DNA of 64,000 nucleotides from an uncultured Ilyobacter sp. (GCF_963668085.1 NZ_OY764059.1:682001-746000), one strand, 5' to 3'; shown: positions 27,941 through 37,705, numbered from the stretch's first letter. The notes: generated by a model from the sequence alone, not told the origin. Made by a program: numbers and translations.

Positions 27941-28524
27941 TTGTACCCCCAGAAACTATTGGACTCTTTCAAAAAGTTTTGCAGTAATTCTAGACCCTGT
28001 TCTGTAAGTATTGCCTCGGGGTGAAACTGAACTCCCTCAATAAGATAGGTTTTATGTTTCAGCCCCATGATCTCTTCCTTTGGTCCAAAGGCTGTGATCT
28101 CAAGACATTCTGGCAAGGATTTTTTATCTACAATAAGGGAGTGGTACCTTGTAACCTTTAGTGGGTTGTTGAGGTTCTGAAAGACTCCTGTGTTATTATG
28201 AGTTATCTTATGAACCTTTCCGTGGACAGGCTCTGATGCCTTTATAATTTTTGCTCCGAATACCTGGGCTATTGACTGATGTCCTAAGCAGATTCCAAGT
28301 ATTGGGATTTTTCCCTTGAATTTTTTTATAACTTCAAGACTTATTCCTGCATCGTCTGGTGTGCAGGGTCCTGGAGATATTACTATCATGTTTGGAGAGA
28401 GTTTTGTGATCTCTTGTAGTGTTATCTCATCATTTCTTTTTACTACAATTTTTTCCCCCAGTTGCGAAAGATACTGGACGAGATTATAGGTAAAAGAATC
28501 ATAGTTGTCTATCATTAATATCAT
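27934..28524 (-). CDS. pabA: Aminodeoxychorismate synthase, glutamine amidotransferase component
   Basis: Class I glutaminase giving ammonia to PabB; 196 aa. The catalytic triad is visible: Cys in [14 protein letters not shown], and His and Glu in VQFHPEAIL. The N-terminal [16 protein letters not shown] is characteristic. No trp genes are nearby, so it is assigned to folate synthesis, though such proteins sometimes also serve TrpE. AAGGAG lies before the start. A leader with a possible attenuator precedes it. Confidence 0.94.
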   Translation of the reverse strand: MILMIDNYDSFTYNLVQYLSQLGEKIVVKRNDEITLQEITKLSPNMIVISPGPCTPDDAGISLEVIKKFKGKIPILGICLGHQSIAQVFGAKIIKASEPVHGKVHKITHNNTGVFQNLNNPLKVTRYHSLIVDKKSLPECLEITAFGPKEEIMGLKHKTYLIEGVQFHPEAILTEQGLELLQNFLKESNSFWGYKC

Positions 28525-28536
28525 TGTTACTCCTTG

Positions 28537-28610
28537 AAAAAAATATGTCCATCCTTTGATATTTTAATATAAGACCTTGGATGGTAGCGTATCTGAATTA
28601 TATTATAGCA
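28537..28610 (-). promoter_or_regulatory. pab operon promoter element and possible attenuator hairpin
   Basis: On the minus strand, an extended -10 (TGC-TATAAT, 28610-28602) without a clear -35 is followed by a hairpin closed by CCATCC / GGATGG (28584-28579 with 28554-28549) containing an inner TTATATT/AATAT stem. About 5 nt later there is a run of seven T (28543-28537), just before the pabA ribosome-binding site. The stem is weak and AU-rich. Confidence 0.4.
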
Positions 28611-28627
28611 GATGCACTCTTTGCAAA

Positions 28628-29569
28628 TTATTTATTTTCAAGTTCTTTTTTTATATAATTTTTTAGCTGTTCCATTATATCGTCAAAATAAATCCATACA
28701 TCTTCTTTTACAAAGGTTGCAATATGAGGTGACATTATAATATTTTTAAGTTCTTGGAAAGGGTATTTTGAAGGTAAACACTCTTTGTTTATTCTGTCTG
28801 GATAATCATACCAAACCTCTATACCCGCTCCCTTTAAATTGTTATTTTTAAGAGACTCATAGAGGGCCTTTTCATCTACTGTTTTTCCCCGTCCTACATT
28901 TATGAGATATTTCCCTTTGAGCTTACCTAATATGTTTTCATCTACGATTCCCTCTGTGTTTTCATTTAAGGGCAGAGAGATGAAAAATACGTCACAGTTT
29001 TCAGCAAGCTCTTCTATTGATTTAAAATATTTTTTTACACCAGGATAATTTTTGCCTCTGTCTAAGGTGTAAATTTCCTCTGTAAAAGGCTTCAGAAGTG
29101 CTGCGATGTTTTGCCCAATATGTCCTATTCCCAAGAGGGCGCATTTTTTATCAAAAAGTGTCTCCCACCGGTTTTTATTTCCTGTTCTAGGACCCCAGTT
29201 TCCCTTTCTCATATCTCGGTCATATTCGGTGACTTTACCCATGATTCCAAGGGCCAAGGTAAGGGCTCTTTCAGCCACATATTTTGACTTTGCATAACTG
29301 TGATATATTTCAATCTCTCTTTCTTTCAAGTATTTTTGTGGGAACTCGTCTAAGCCAGTATAGGGTACAAAAATAGCCTTCATCTTAGAGGCTTTCTTGG
29401 CCTCTTCTATGGTCATATCAACTGCTAGAATAACATCTGAATCACCGTAATCTTTTTCTTCCTTTGTAAAATATGTTTTTATATTCACTTCTGGAAATTC
29501 TTTTCTTAAGTTTTCTATTGCCTCTTTAAAATGGTCTAGTTCTTTCCAAAGATATATGCTAATTAACAT
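28628..29569 (-). CDS. D-isomer-specific 2-hydroxyacid dehydrogenase
   Basis: NAD(P)-dependent reductase of 2-oxoacids, 313 aa. The Rossmann motif is LLGIGHIGQNIA, later INVGRGKTVDEKAL with the substrate-binding Arg and a MSPHIATF catalytic His region. It lacks an ACT domain, unlike serA encoded upstream on the same strand. The exact substrate cannot be named. A terminator at 29637-29668 separates it from the epimerase/serA unit, so it should have its own promoter. Confidence 0.88.
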   Translation of the reverse strand: MLISIYLWKELDHFKEAIENLRKEFPEVNIKTYFTKEEKDYGDSDVILAVDMTIEEAKKASKMKAIFVPYTGLDEFPQKYLKEREIEIYHSYAKSKYVAERALTLALGIMGKVTEYDRDMRKGNWGPRTGNKNRWETLFDKKCALLGIGHIGQNIAALLKPFTEEIYTLDRGKNYPGVKKYFKSIEELAENCDVFFISLPLNENTEGIVDENILGKLKGKYLINVGRGKTVDEKALYESLKNNNLKGAGIEVWYDYPDRINKECLPSKYPFQELKNIIMSPHIATFVKEDVWIYFDDIMEQLKNYIKKELENK

Positions 29570-29636
29570 AAATATCCCTCCCTTATTAAATGATAACCTA
29601 AATAAGCTGACTCTGACAACAGAAATAAAAAATCAT

Positions 29637-29668
29637 AAAAAATCCCCCTTTGAAATTTCAAAGGGGGA
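29637..29668 (-). terminator. Terminator after the epimerase gene
   Basis: TCCCCCTTTGAA pairs with TTCAAAGGGGGA and is followed on the minus strand by six T. Confidence 0.88.
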
Positions 29669-29684
29669 AAATATTTTTTTGCTG

Positions 29685-30479
29685 TTATTCAAACATTTCA
29701 TTAAAAATTTTTAGGGATTTCAGGGCGTTCTCACGGGGTCTGACCTCTATAATATAAGTCATATCTTTTCTCCCTATGATATCGAAGTGTTTTTTAAAAT
29801 CAACTCCTCCCTTGCCGATTATCTGGTGGTCACTTTTTCCGTTGTTATCGTGTACATGACAGGTTCTTATTCTGTCTTTGTGTCTTATAAAAAAGTCCAC
29901 CTCGTTATATAGGTTTTCATACGAGTGTCCTATATCCCAAGTGAGGAATAAATTTTTATTTTCCTCTAAAACCTCGTCTAAGGTTTCCTGCACTAGCTTT
30001 TCAGGAAAACGTCCGGAGTTTTCCACACAGAGTATGGTTTTACCTAGAGAATAGTCTGCAAGTTCCACAAGAGATTCTTTTAAAACAACCTTGTACTCGT
30101 CGTGGTAGGTCTCATCAAGATATGACTTTCTGTCTGTGAGGGTAAAGCAAACTGCAGGTCCCACATGCATAGTCAATCTCGTAGCCCCTATATCCCCTGC
30201 AAAATCTATGACTGTCTTGAATCTTTTTATCGTAGCAATCCTGATATCCTTTTGAAGCTGAAGCAGTGTGAGATCCTCGGGAGCGTGGAGAGTGATCTCT
30301 ACTCCTAGATCCTCACGGTATTTTTTTATCTGTTTTTTTTCTTCCTCTGTGAAATTTTCTGGGAAAAATATAGGCATGTTTACATTTAGCTCTACTGAAG
30401 AGAAGCCGTTATCCTTTGCATATTTTATAGAATCAAATATATTTTTTTCTCCAGAAGAAGCTGCATATCCAAATTTCAT
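29685..30479 (-). CDS. Xylose-isomerase-like TIM barrel protein (sugar phosphate isomerase/epimerase)
   Basis: Member of the AP-endonuclease-2/xylose isomerase-like barrel family, 264 aa, likely a metal-dependent isomerase or epimerase of unknown substrate. Metal-ligand type residues are seen in VELNVNMP, LTMHVGPA, LCVENSGRFPE, LTWDIGHSYEN, CHVHDNNGKSDHQIIGKGGVDF and IIEVRPREN. It lies 60 bp after serA in the same direction and probably shares its transcript. The link to serine synthesis is unclear. Confidence 0.82.
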   Translation of the reverse strand: MKFGYAASSGEKNIFDSIKYAKDNGFSSVELNVNMPIFFPENFTEEEKKQIKKYREDLGVEITLHAPEDLTLLQLQKDIRIATIKRFKTVIDFAGDIGATRLTMHVGPAVCFTLTDRKSYLDETYHDEYKVVLKESLVELADYSLGKTILCVENSGRFPEKLVQETLDEVLEENKNLFLTWDIGHSYENLYNEVDFFIRHKDRIRTCHVHDNNGKSDHQIIGKGGVDFKKHFDIIGRKDMTYIIEVRPRENALKSLKIFNEMFE

Positions 30480-30500
30480 AAAACTTTCCTCCTTTAAACT

Positions 30501-30527
30501 AAAGGAAGCCTCTAATAGACTTCCTTT
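30501..30527 (-). terminator. Possible weak terminator or processing hairpin after serA
   Basis: AAAGGAAG / CTTCCTTT stem in the 60-bp gap between serA and the epimerase gene. On the minus strand only an interrupted T-tract follows, so partial read-through is likely. Confidence 0.35.
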
Positions 30528-30539
30528 TTTGGTGATTTA

Positions 30540-32132
30540 TTAAAGTACAACACTCTTTGCAGTGACAACATTTTCCATTTTCTTAAATTCTTCCAGAGTA
30601 GTTCCGCATACTTCCTCGTCGATAGTTAATATCATGATGGCAGTGTCTCCCTTGGTTTTTCTTCCAACCTGCATCGTCGCTATGTTTATACCTTTTTCTC
30701 CTGCTAATGTTCCCACGTGTCCTATTACACCAGGTACATCTTTGTTTTTTACGAAAAGCATATACTCGGTAGGTTTTACCTCAAAGTCATATCCTTCAAG
30801 TTCAACTAGTTTTCCTTCGGCATTTGAACTGATGGTTCCTGAAATTGTAAAGACATAGTTTTTACTGTTTGTTATTTTTATTGTCACAAGGTTAGAATAG
30901 TTTCCGAAGTTCTCTATGAATTTCTTCTCTTTCATTCCTATTCCTGCATTTTCAGCCATTATCTTTGCATTTACATAATTGACGCTGTTTCCTAAGATAG
31001 GCTGTAAAAGTCCCTTTGTAAAGGCTAGGTCAGCCATCTGAGTATCTAACTTTGAAACATCTCCCCAGTAGTTGATCTCTACAAATTTTACAGATTCTGT
31101 ATAAAGCTGGTAGTAAATTTTCCCTAGATTTTCCATAAGCTCTATGTATGGCTTGACATCTTTTAGCCCTTCTCTTTCCATTACAGGTAAGTTTACTGCT
31201 GTTTCAACTATCTCTCCGTGAAGTCCGTTTGCTACCTGTTGTGCAATTGCGATACCAACATTTTCCTGTGCCTCAGCAGTGTTTGCACCTATGTGAGGAG
31301 TAGGGATGAAGTTGTCAAATTCGTATAGAGGACTTTCGTATCTTGGCTCTACTGCATGTACGTCAATTCCTGCCCCTCTTATTTTACCGCCTTTTAGTCC
31401 CTGGTAAAGAGCCTCTTCATTTATTATCTTACCTCTGGCTACATTTACGAGGATCACATCGTCTTTCATCTTTTCTATCTCATCAAAGCTTATCATATCA
31501 ATAGTCTCTTCAGTCCTAGGTGTATGAATGGTTATAAAGTCAGCTACCTCAAGAAGTTCATCTAAATTTTCAGCTTTTTTTGCCCCGAATCTGTTGAATC
31601 TCTCGTCTGAAATATAAGGATCATAGGCTACGATTTTCATTCCGAAAGCTTTCATTCTAGTGGCCATAAGTGAACCAATTCTTCCTAGACCGATTATTCC
31701 CAAGGTCTTGTTATATAATTCCACCCCTTCAAAGGAGTTTCTGCTCCATTTTCCAGCTTTCATATCTTTATCTGCTATTGACACATCTCTGGCACATGCC
31801 ATCATCAGAGCGATTCCAAGCTCACATGCAGAGATAGAGTTACTTTCTGGGGTATTTGCTACGATTACACCTTTTTTTGTAGCAGCATGAATGTCTATAT
31901 TGTCTGTACCGTTACCTGCACGTCCTACGATTCTGAGTTTAGTTGCTTTTTCCAAAAGCTCCTCATTTACCTGAGTAGCACTTCGAACCAAAAGAGCATC
32001 ATAATCGTGGATTCTTTTTAAAAGCTCCTCACGGCTTATACCGATGCAGACGTCTACATCAAACTGCTTTTGAAGAAGTTCAATTCCTCTTATATCCATT
32101 TTTTCTGCAATAATTACTTTGAATTTACTCAT
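30540..32132 (-). CDS. serA: D-3-phosphoglycerate dehydrogenase with ACT domain
   Basis: First step of serine synthesis: 3-phosphoglycerate to 3-phosphohydroxypyruvate with NAD. It has 530 aa, the long form: catalytic and NAD domains (LGIIGLGRIGSLMA; VNVARGKIINEEAL; PTPHIGANTAEAQ), an intervening ASB-type domain (about 320-450) and a C-terminal ACT domain (MLFVKNKDVPGVIGHVGTL) that senses serine in relatives. The start follows GGGGGGAA on the minus strand. No riboswitch-like structure was found upstream. Confidence 0.96.
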   Translation of the reverse strand: MSKFKVIIAEKMDIRGIELLQKQFDVDVCIGISREELLKRIHDYDALLVRSATQVNEELLEKATKLRIVGRAGNGTDNIDIHAATKKGVIVANTPESNSISACELGIALMMACARDVSIADKDMKAGKWSRNSFEGVELYNKTLGIIGLGRIGSLMATRMKAFGMKIVAYDPYISDERFNRFGAKKAENLDELLEVADFITIHTPRTEETIDMISFDEIEKMKDDVILVNVARGKIINEEALYQGLKGGKIRGAGIDVHAVEPRYESPLYEFDNFIPTPHIGANTAEAQENVGIAIAQQVANGLHGEIVETAVNLPVMEREGLKDVKPYIELMENLGKIYYQLYTESVKFVEINYWGDVSKLDTQMADLAFTKGLLQPILGNSVNYVNAKIMAENAGIGMKEKKFIENFGNYSNLVTIKITNSKNYVFTISGTISSNAEGKLVELEGYDFEVKPTEYMLFVKNKDVPGVIGHVGTLAGEKGINIATMQVGRKTKGDTAIMILTIDEEVCGTTLEEFKKMENVVTAKSVVL

Positions 32133-32722
32133 TTAAATTCCCCCCTTGAAGTATAAAAAATCAAATTTATATTATCCCCTATACCAATTTACCCATTTTG
32201 ATATATTCGGGTTTTTTATCAATAAATCTGTAAAAATAACAAAATATTTTCCTTATAACTTTCAGATATACTATCACAAAAAATGGATTAATTCTAGATA
32301 AAGTTAATATTTACGGGCTTAGATGAGGTTTTGAGCTCCGTTTTGTGGCTTTGGAATTTCAGTATTTTAAAAATTAAATAATACAGATTTTTTCTAAAAT
32401 AGCCAATTCAAAAGTTGAATTTTGTAGTAAAAAAAGCCCCCTGCTAAAGTTTTTTTTCTGAAATAAAATTATTCGAACACAAAATATTTTTCCTTTAAAT
32501 AATGAGTAGGAGTATAATTAAATTCATTTTTTTATAATTAAAAATTTTAAATTTTTAATTCTTTTTTTGATTTTTCTGTATGTTTTTATGTCTGAATTTA
32601 CTCTATTTCATATTTTTTATTCAGCATGGAATAAATACCTGGTTTTTAAAAGGAATTATATTTTGGATTTGAAGTGGCAATATCGCTTTCACTTAAGTTG
32701 TTGCTTGAAAGAAATTCTAAAT
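32133..32722. other. AT-rich intergenic region upstream of serA
   Basis: No gene with a ribosome-binding site is seen on either strand. It must hold the serA promoter, but no convincing -35/-10 pair stands out. Confidence 0.55.
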
Positions 32723-32890
32723 AAATTACTGAATTTACAAGAATATTAGAGTCAAGGGATTTTGTCACGAATGAAAATCTTATAAAAGACAAAAAAATTA
32801 ACACGAATAAGGACAAAAAATTTTGGCCACAGAGCATCATAAAAGTGTATGTTGCACAGAGAAAAAGAGAGAGTTTCATATAGTGAAAAT
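32723..32890 (-). repeat. Dispersed intergenic repeat, family B, copy 3 (inverted)
   Basis: Reverse complement of the unit at 16471-16638, with near-identity over the whole length (for example CTCTGTGGCCAAAA, TATTCGTGTTAATTTTTTTG and ACTCTAATATTCTTGTAAA). Confidence 0.88.
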
Positions 32891-33039
32891 AAAAATATTT
32901 TAATTTTTAAACTACTTTCCCCTTTAAAAAATGCCGTTAAGAAATCATCTTGTGAAATCCACTTTCATTGAAATAAGGAGGTTTACCGACTATATTTCAA
33001 TAGAAAGTTAGTTCAGAAGTGATTTTAGGTATTTTTTAG

Positions 33040-33122
33040 GGGTGCCTTTTCTTTGGTTACTTTCTTTGGGCAAGCAAAGAAAGTAACAGAAGCTTTTGGA
33101 TAAATTCAATAATTTAATTGAA
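33040..33122 (-). repeat. Dispersed intergenic repeat, family A head, copy 3 (inverted)
   Basis: On the minus strand: TTATTGAATTTAT, then the palindrome GTTACTTTCTTTG...CAAAGAAAGTAAC, as at the start of the 16131 and 49660 copies. The family A body is missing. Order and strand relative to the family B copy are the same as at 16131-16638. The neighbouring 32891-33039 and 33123-33369 show no gene. Confidence 0.7.
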
Positions 33123-33369
33123 AAGCAACTCCTTGAGTTTATTCCCTAATGTGATAACTGAAATCAAGGTTTAATATATTTAAAAATGACAGTGTTCATT
33201 AAAATATTGGTAGTATTTTATTTTTCTAACGACTGAAAAAAATTTAGATTTTTCTATTTAAAACCAGGGGATAATGAGGATAAAAATCTAAAAAAAATTT
33301 TTTTATTTTTTAAAAGCCTAAAGTTTACTTGGCTGGTAAACAACCCTCGCGTATAATTCCTGATAAGGT

Positions 33370-33398
33370 TTGATTTATTTTGTCTTTTGTGCTATAAT
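33370..33398 (+). promoter_or_regulatory. Promoter of the rimP-nusA-infB operon
   Basis: TTGATT (33370-33375), 17-bp spacer, TATAAT (33393-33398) with an upstream TG (TGC-TATAAT). Confidence 0.8.
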
Positions 33399-33429
33399 TA
33401 CGACGGATAATGTAAATATGTCGAAGTTG

Positions 33430-33471
33430 GAAAGAGTGGGTTAAAGCCCACTCTTTCTTTATAGTTTTTTT
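33430..33471 (+). promoter_or_regulatory. Terminator-like hairpin in the rimP leader
   Basis: A perfect 11-bp stem GAAAGAGTGGG / CCCACTCTTTC with a 6-nt loop lies between the promoter and rimP and is followed by CTTTATAG and seven T (33465-33471). It could attenuate the operon; NusA, encoded second in the operon, acts at such sites. Confidence 0.65.
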
Positions 33472-33496
33472 GGAAGTGGGGTGAAAATCACAAGAT

Positions 33497-33973
33497 ATGG
33501 AAAAAAATGCAAAGGCAGCTATCGTGGAAAAAATTTGGGATCTTACAACTCCTGTGGCAAGTGAACTTGGCCTTGATATAGTGGATATCGAATATCTACA
33601 AGACGGAGGATATTGGTATGTAAGAGTATACATAGAGAAGCCAGATGCTGAAATAACATTAGTGGATTGTGCCAACGTAAGTAACAAAATTGAAGAGGAC
33701 GTAGATGCCCTTATAGACAGAAAATTCTTTTTAGAGGTGTCTTCTCCAGGTATAGAGAGACCCCTTAAAAGTGAAAAAGACTTTATGAGGTTTGTTGGAG
33801 ATAAAGCTAGATTGATCCTTAAGCATAAACTTGAAGGTTCTAGAAACTGGACTGGGGAAATATCTAGTTATGAAAATGGAATCATCTATCTCGATGCAGA
33901 AGGGAAAAAGCTAGAGATTCCTTTTAACGAGGTGAAAAAAGCCAACCTAGTCTTCGAATTTGGGGATTTTTAA
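33497..33973 (+). CDS. rimP: Ribosome maturation factor RimP
   Basis: Needed for 30S subunit maturation. It has 158 aa with the family blocks GLDIVDIEYLQDGGYWYVRVYIEK, VSNKIEEDVDA, FFLEVSSPGIERPL and the C-terminal SH3-like part. It is first in the operon rimP-nusA-ylxR/Q-infB-rbfA. The ribosome-binding site (GGGGTGA) is rather far from the ATG. Confidence 0.96.
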   Translation: MEKNAKAAIVEKIWDLTTPVASELGLDIVDIEYLQDGGYWYVRVYIEKPDAEITLVDCANVSNKIEEDVDALIDRKFFLEVSSPGIERPLKSEKDFMRFVGDKARLILKHKLEGSRNWTGEISSYENGIIYLDAEGKKLEIPFNEVKKANLVFEFGDF

Positions 33974-33993
33974 TATTTCAGGAGGTAATTTGA

Positions 33994-35064
33994 ATGAAGA
34001 GTAAAGACGCAAAGGTTTTCCTCGAAGCCTTGACGGAACTAGAGAAGGAGAAGGGGATAAGCAAAGAAAGTCTTATCGAAACTGTAGAGCAGGCTCTTCT
34101 TGCTGCATACAAGAAACACTATGGAGAAGAGGATAGCTCTATAGAGGTGGAAATAAACAGAGAAACAGGAGATGTCAAAGTATATGAGATCAAAACTGTA
34201 GTAGAAGAGGAAGACCTCTACGACTCAGCTTGTGAGATCATACTTGAAGATGCTCTTTTAGAAAAAAAGAGAGCAAAAGTAGGGGACATAATAAAAGTTG
34301 AAGTCAACTGTGAAGAGTTTAGAAGGAATGCGATCCAGAACGGAAAGCAGATCGTGATACAAAAAGTCAGAGAAGCAGAAAGACAGTTTGTCTTTGACAA
34401 GTTTAAAAGCAGGGAAAAGGACATAATAAACGGAATAATCAGAAGAATAGACGATAGAAGAAATATCTTTATAGAGTTTGATGGTATAGAGGCAATGCTT
34501 CCTATCGTAGAGCAGTCACCGTCTGATTTATACAGAATAGGAGACAGGCTGAAGGTATACGTTGTAGAAGTTGAAAAAACAAGCAGATTCCCAAAGATCT
34601 TAATTTCAAGAAAACACGAGGGGCTTCTGAAAAAACTATTTGAGCTAGAGATACCTGAGATCGAAGACGGCCTTATAGAGATAAAGGCAGTAGCTAGAGA
34701 AGCTGGTTCTAGAGCAAAAGTAGCAGTTTATTCTGAAAATAAAGAGATAGACACTGTAGGAGCATGTATAGGCCAAAAGGGTCTTAGAATTAAAAATGTG
34801 GTAAATGAACTTAACGGAGAAAAAATAGACATAGTAGAATGGCTAGAATCTCCAGAAGAGTTTGTATCTGCTGCTCTTAGTCCGGCAAAAGTAATGACCG
34901 TAGAAGTATTAGAAGACCAGGTGACAGCGAGAGTAATCGTAGATACGTCACAATTGTCCCTAGCTATAGGTAAAAATGGTCAAAATGCAAGACTAGCAGC
35001 CAAATTGACTGGCATGAGGGTAGATATAAAAACTCCTGAAGCTGCAGCTGAGGAAGAGAATTAA
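33994..35064 (+). CDS. nusA: Transcription termination/antitermination factor NusA
   Basis: Binds RNA polymerase and nascent RNA to set pausing and termination. It has 356 aa: N-terminal polymerase-binding domain (1-125), S1 domain (about 130-200, INGIIRRIDDRRNIFIEF), and two KH domains (VGACIGQKGLRIKNVVNEL; LAIGKNGQNARLAAKLTG). It lacks the C-terminal acidic repeats found in E. coli NusA. AGGAGG precedes the start. It overlaps the next gene (TAATG). Confidence 0.97.
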   Translation: MKSKDAKVFLEALTELEKEKGISKESLIETVEQALLAAYKKHYGEEDSSIEVEINRETGDVKVYEIKTVVEEEDLYDSACEIILEDALLEKKRAKVGDIIKVEVNCEEFRRNAIQNGKQIVIQKVREAERQFVFDKFKSREKDIINGIIRRIDDRRNIFIEFDGIEAMLPIVEQSPSDLYRIGDRLKVYVVEVEKTSRFPKILISRKHEGLLKKLFELEIPEIEDGLIEIKAVAREAGSRAKVAVYSENKEIDTVGACIGQKGLRIKNVVNELNGEKIDIVEWLESPEEFVSAALSPAKVMTVEVLEDQVTARVIVDTSQLSLAIGKNGQNARLAAKLTGMRVDIKTPEAAAEEEN

Positions 35065-35588
35065 TGAAAAGCAGTGACTTGCCAGAAAGAACCTGTGCTG
35101 TTTGCCGTAGTAAAAAAACGAAGGATCTTCTTTTTAGAATCGTGGAAAAAAACGGTCAATTCATCTACGACAGAGAACAGAAAATTCAGTCTCGTGGAAG
35201 CTATGTCTGCAGAACTCATGAATGCGTGAAAAGATTGTTGAAACACAAAAGATACAAAATGGAAATTTCTGAACTAACTAAGATGGTGGATGACCTTAAA
35301 AAAAACAGTAAGGACTATATGGGAATATTGAAAGCAATGAAAAATTCCCAGTTTCTGACATTTGGAATAAACATGGTTTTTGAAGATATAGATAAGATTC
35401 ATTTTTTGATAATTGCAGAAGATATCAGTGAAAAAAATGATAAAAAGATAACCTCAAAAGCGAAAGAGCAAGGGATAGCATATATCCATTATGGTAATAA
35501 AAATCAGCTTGGTGAGATATTTGGTAAAGCTGAGATTAATGTTATAGGCGTTAAAAATAAAAAAGTGGCACGTGGTCTCATAGAGTAA
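35064..35588 (+). CDS. YlxR-YlxQ fusion: RNA-binding protein with L7Ae-like domain
   Basis: 174 aa covering two genes that are separate in Bacillus. Residues 1-75 are YlxR (RnpM, DUF448): ERTCAVCRSKK with Cys11/Cys14, SRGSYVC and the ECVKRLLK block. Residues 85-174 look like the L7Ae/YlxQ RNA-binding fold: FLTFGINMVFEDIDKIHFLI, IAEDISEKNDKKI, KAKEQGIAYIHYGNKNQLG, IGVKNKKVARGL. YlxR is reported to act on RNase P, and L7Ae folds bind kink-turn RNA. Its ATG overlaps the nusA stop. It lies between nusA and infB exactly where ylxR and ylxQ stand in Firmicutes. Confidence 0.87.
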   Translation: MKSSDLPERTCAVCRSKKTKDLLFRIVEKNGQFIYDREQKIQSRGSYVCRTHECVKRLLKHKRYKMEISELTKMVDDLKKNSKDYMGILKAMKNSQFLTFGINMVFEDIDKIHFLIIAEDISEKNDKKITSKAKEQGIAYIHYGNKNQLGEIFGKAEINVIGVKNKKVARGLIE

Positions 35589-35608
35589 ACGTACTGGAGG
35601 TGTTATTA

Positions 35609-37705
35609 TTGAAGACAAGAGTACATGAATTAGCTAAGAAACATGATATGTCAAACAAGGATTTTTTAAATCTTCTTCATGAAATGGGAGTGGAGGTTTC
35701 TTCACATCTTTCTGGTTTAAGTGATGAAGCTGTGAAAGAGATAGAGGAGTATCTTGAATCTGAAGAAAATACAGATGCAAAGAAAAAAAAGAAAAAAAGA
35801 AGTAAAAAAACGGCCAAAGAATCTTCTAAGGATAAAGAGGAAAAGGGAAAAGGGAAAACTACTAAAAAGAAAAAAGGTAGAAGATCTGACTTTACAGTAA
35901 AAAAAGCTGAAGAGGTAGAAGAAGTTGTATTAGAAGAAGACGGAATGAAGATAGTGAAGCTAAGAGGTGAGATCACAGTTGGTGAATTTGCTGAAAAGCT
36001 TGGTATCAATGCAACAGAGATCATAAAAAAACTTTTCCTTAAAGGACAGATGCTTACAATAAACAGCACTATGTCTTTTGAATTAGCAGAAGAGATGGCT
36101 GTTGAATATGATGCACTTATAGAGATAGAAGAAGAAGTAGAGATGGAGTTCGGAGAGAAGTTTGACCTTGAGCTAGAGGACAAAGAATCTGACCTTGTGG
36201 AAAGACCGCCTGTAATTACAATAATGGGACACGTTGACCACGGAAAAACGTCACTTCTAGATGCATTAAGAGCCACTAATGTAGCAGATGGAGAAGCTGG
36301 AGGAATCACTCAAAGAATCGGTGCCTACCAGATATCGAAAAATGGTAAAAAGATTACCTTTGTAGATACTCCAGGACATGAGGCCTTTACAGATATGAGA
36401 GCAAGGGGAGCACAGGTTACAGATATAGCTATCCTTGTAGTCGCAGCAGACGACGGAGTAATGCCTCAGACAGTAGAAGCCTTATCCCATGCAAAGGCCG
36501 CGAAAGTACCTATCATTGTTGCGGTAAATAAAATAGATAAACCTGAAGCCAATGCTCTAAGGGTAAAACAAGAGCTTATGGAACACGGACTTGTGTCTGT
36601 AGAATGGGGAGGAGACGTTGAATTCGTTGAAGTTTCGGCAAAACAAAGATTAAACCTTGACGAACTTCTTGAAACAATCCTTCTTACTGCAGAGATATTA
36701 GAACTAAAGGCAAATCCTAAGAAAAGAGCTAAAGGTATAGTTCTAGAATCTAGACTAGACCCAAAAGTTGGACCTATTGCCGACGTTTTGATACAGGAAG
36801 GTGAGCTTAAAATAGGAGATGTCATAGTTGCTGGAGAGGCTCAAGGTAAAGTAAGGGCCCTTATGAACGACAGAGGAGACAGAGCAGATTTTATAGGTCT
36901 TGCTCAACCAACAGAAATCATAGGATTTAACGTAGTTCCAGAAGCAGGGGACGTAGTCTATGTAATCCAAAATGAGCAACACGCCAGAAGAATCGTAGAG
37001 GAAGTAGCCAAGGCAAGAAAGATATCTGAGGTATCTAGAAAGTCTATCTCTCTAGAATCACTTTCTCAGCATATGGAAGATTCAAATATTAAAGAACTTA
37101 ATCTTATAATAAGAGCCGATTCAAAAGGTTCAGTAGAGGCCCTAAAGGAATCTCTTCATAAACTTTCTACTGATGAAGTCGCAGTAAACATAATCCAGGC
37201 TGCATCAGGAGCAATAACGGAAAGTGACGTAAAACTTGCAGAAGCATCAGATGCCATTATCATAGGTTTCCATGTAAGACCTACTACAAAGGCCCTTAGA
37301 GGAGCCGATGCCTCAGGTGTAGAGATAAGAACATCAAATATCATCTATCATATTACTGAGGACATAGAAAAAGCCCTTACTGGAATGTTAGATCCTGAGT
37401 TCAGAGAAAACTATCAGGGAAGAATAGAGATCAAAAAGATATTTAAAGTAAGTAAAATCGGAAATATAGCAGGATGTATAGTTGTAGACGGTAAGGTGAA
37501 AAGTGACTCTAATATAAGACTCCTTAGAAATGGAGTTGTAGTTTATGAGGGTAAACTTGACTCACTGAAAAGATTCAAAGATGATGCCAAAGAGGTTGTT
37601 GCTGGTCAAGAATGTGGACTAAACATTCAAAACTTCAATGACATTAAAGAGGGAGATATCGTCGAGGCTTTTGATGTTATTGAAATAAAAAGAACTTTAA
37701 AATAA
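35609..37705 (+). CDS. infB: Translation initiation factor IF-2
   Basis: GTPase that brings initiator tRNA to the 30S subunit. It has 698 aa from the chosen TTG start at 35609, which lies 6 nt after CTGGAGGTG and gives the usual N-terminus [11 protein letters not shown]; the GTG at 35600 lies within the ribosome-binding site. After an N-terminal IF2N domain comes a very Lys/Glu-rich linker (about 55-115), a second IF2N domain, then the G domain: GHVDHGKTS (G1), DTPGHEAF (G3), NKIDKPEAN (G4). The C-terminal domains bind fMet-tRNA. Confidence 0.97.
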   Translation: MKTRVHELAKKHDMSNKDFLNLLHEMGVEVSSHLSGLSDEAVKEIEEYLESEENTDAKKKKKKRSKKTAKESSKDKEEKGKGKTTKKKKGRRSDFTVKKAEEVEEVVLEEDGMKIVKLRGEITVGEFAEKLGINATEIIKKLFLKGQMLTINSTMSFELAEEMAVEYDALIEIEEEVEMEFGEKFDLELEDKESDLVERPPVITIMGHVDHGKTSLLDALRATNVADGEAGGITQRIGAYQISKNGKKITFVDTPGHEAFTDMRARGAQVTDIAILVVAADDGVMPQTVEALSHAKAAKVPIIVAVNKIDKPEANALRVKQELMEHGLVSVEWGGDVEFVEVSAKQRLNLDELLETILLTAEILELKANPKKRAKGIVLESRLDPKVGPIADVLIQEGELKIGDVIVAGEAQGKVRALMNDRGDRADFIGLAQPTEIIGFNVVPEAGDVVYVIQNEQHARRIVEEVAKARKISEVSRKSISLESLSQHMEDSNIKELNLIIRADSKGSVEALKESLHKLSTDEVAVNIIQAASGAITESDVKLAEASDAIIIGFHVRPTTKALRGADASGVEIRTSNIIYHITEDIEKALTGMLDPEFRENYQGRIEIKKIFKVSKIGNIAGCIVVDGKVKSDSNIRLLRNGVVVYEGKLDSLKRFKDDAKEVVAGQECGLNIQNFNDIKEGDIVEAFDVIEIKRTLK

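Noticed and set aside
26573..28524. Anthranilate synthase (trpE/trpG) reading of the pab genes
   Set aside because: The PIKGT motif and the adjacent class IV lyase gene fit PabB/PabC, and no other trp gene is present.
35677..36309. 210-aa ORF antisense to infB
   Set aside because: Ser-rich antisense shadow of the Lys/Glu-rich IF-2 linker, with no ribosome-binding site.
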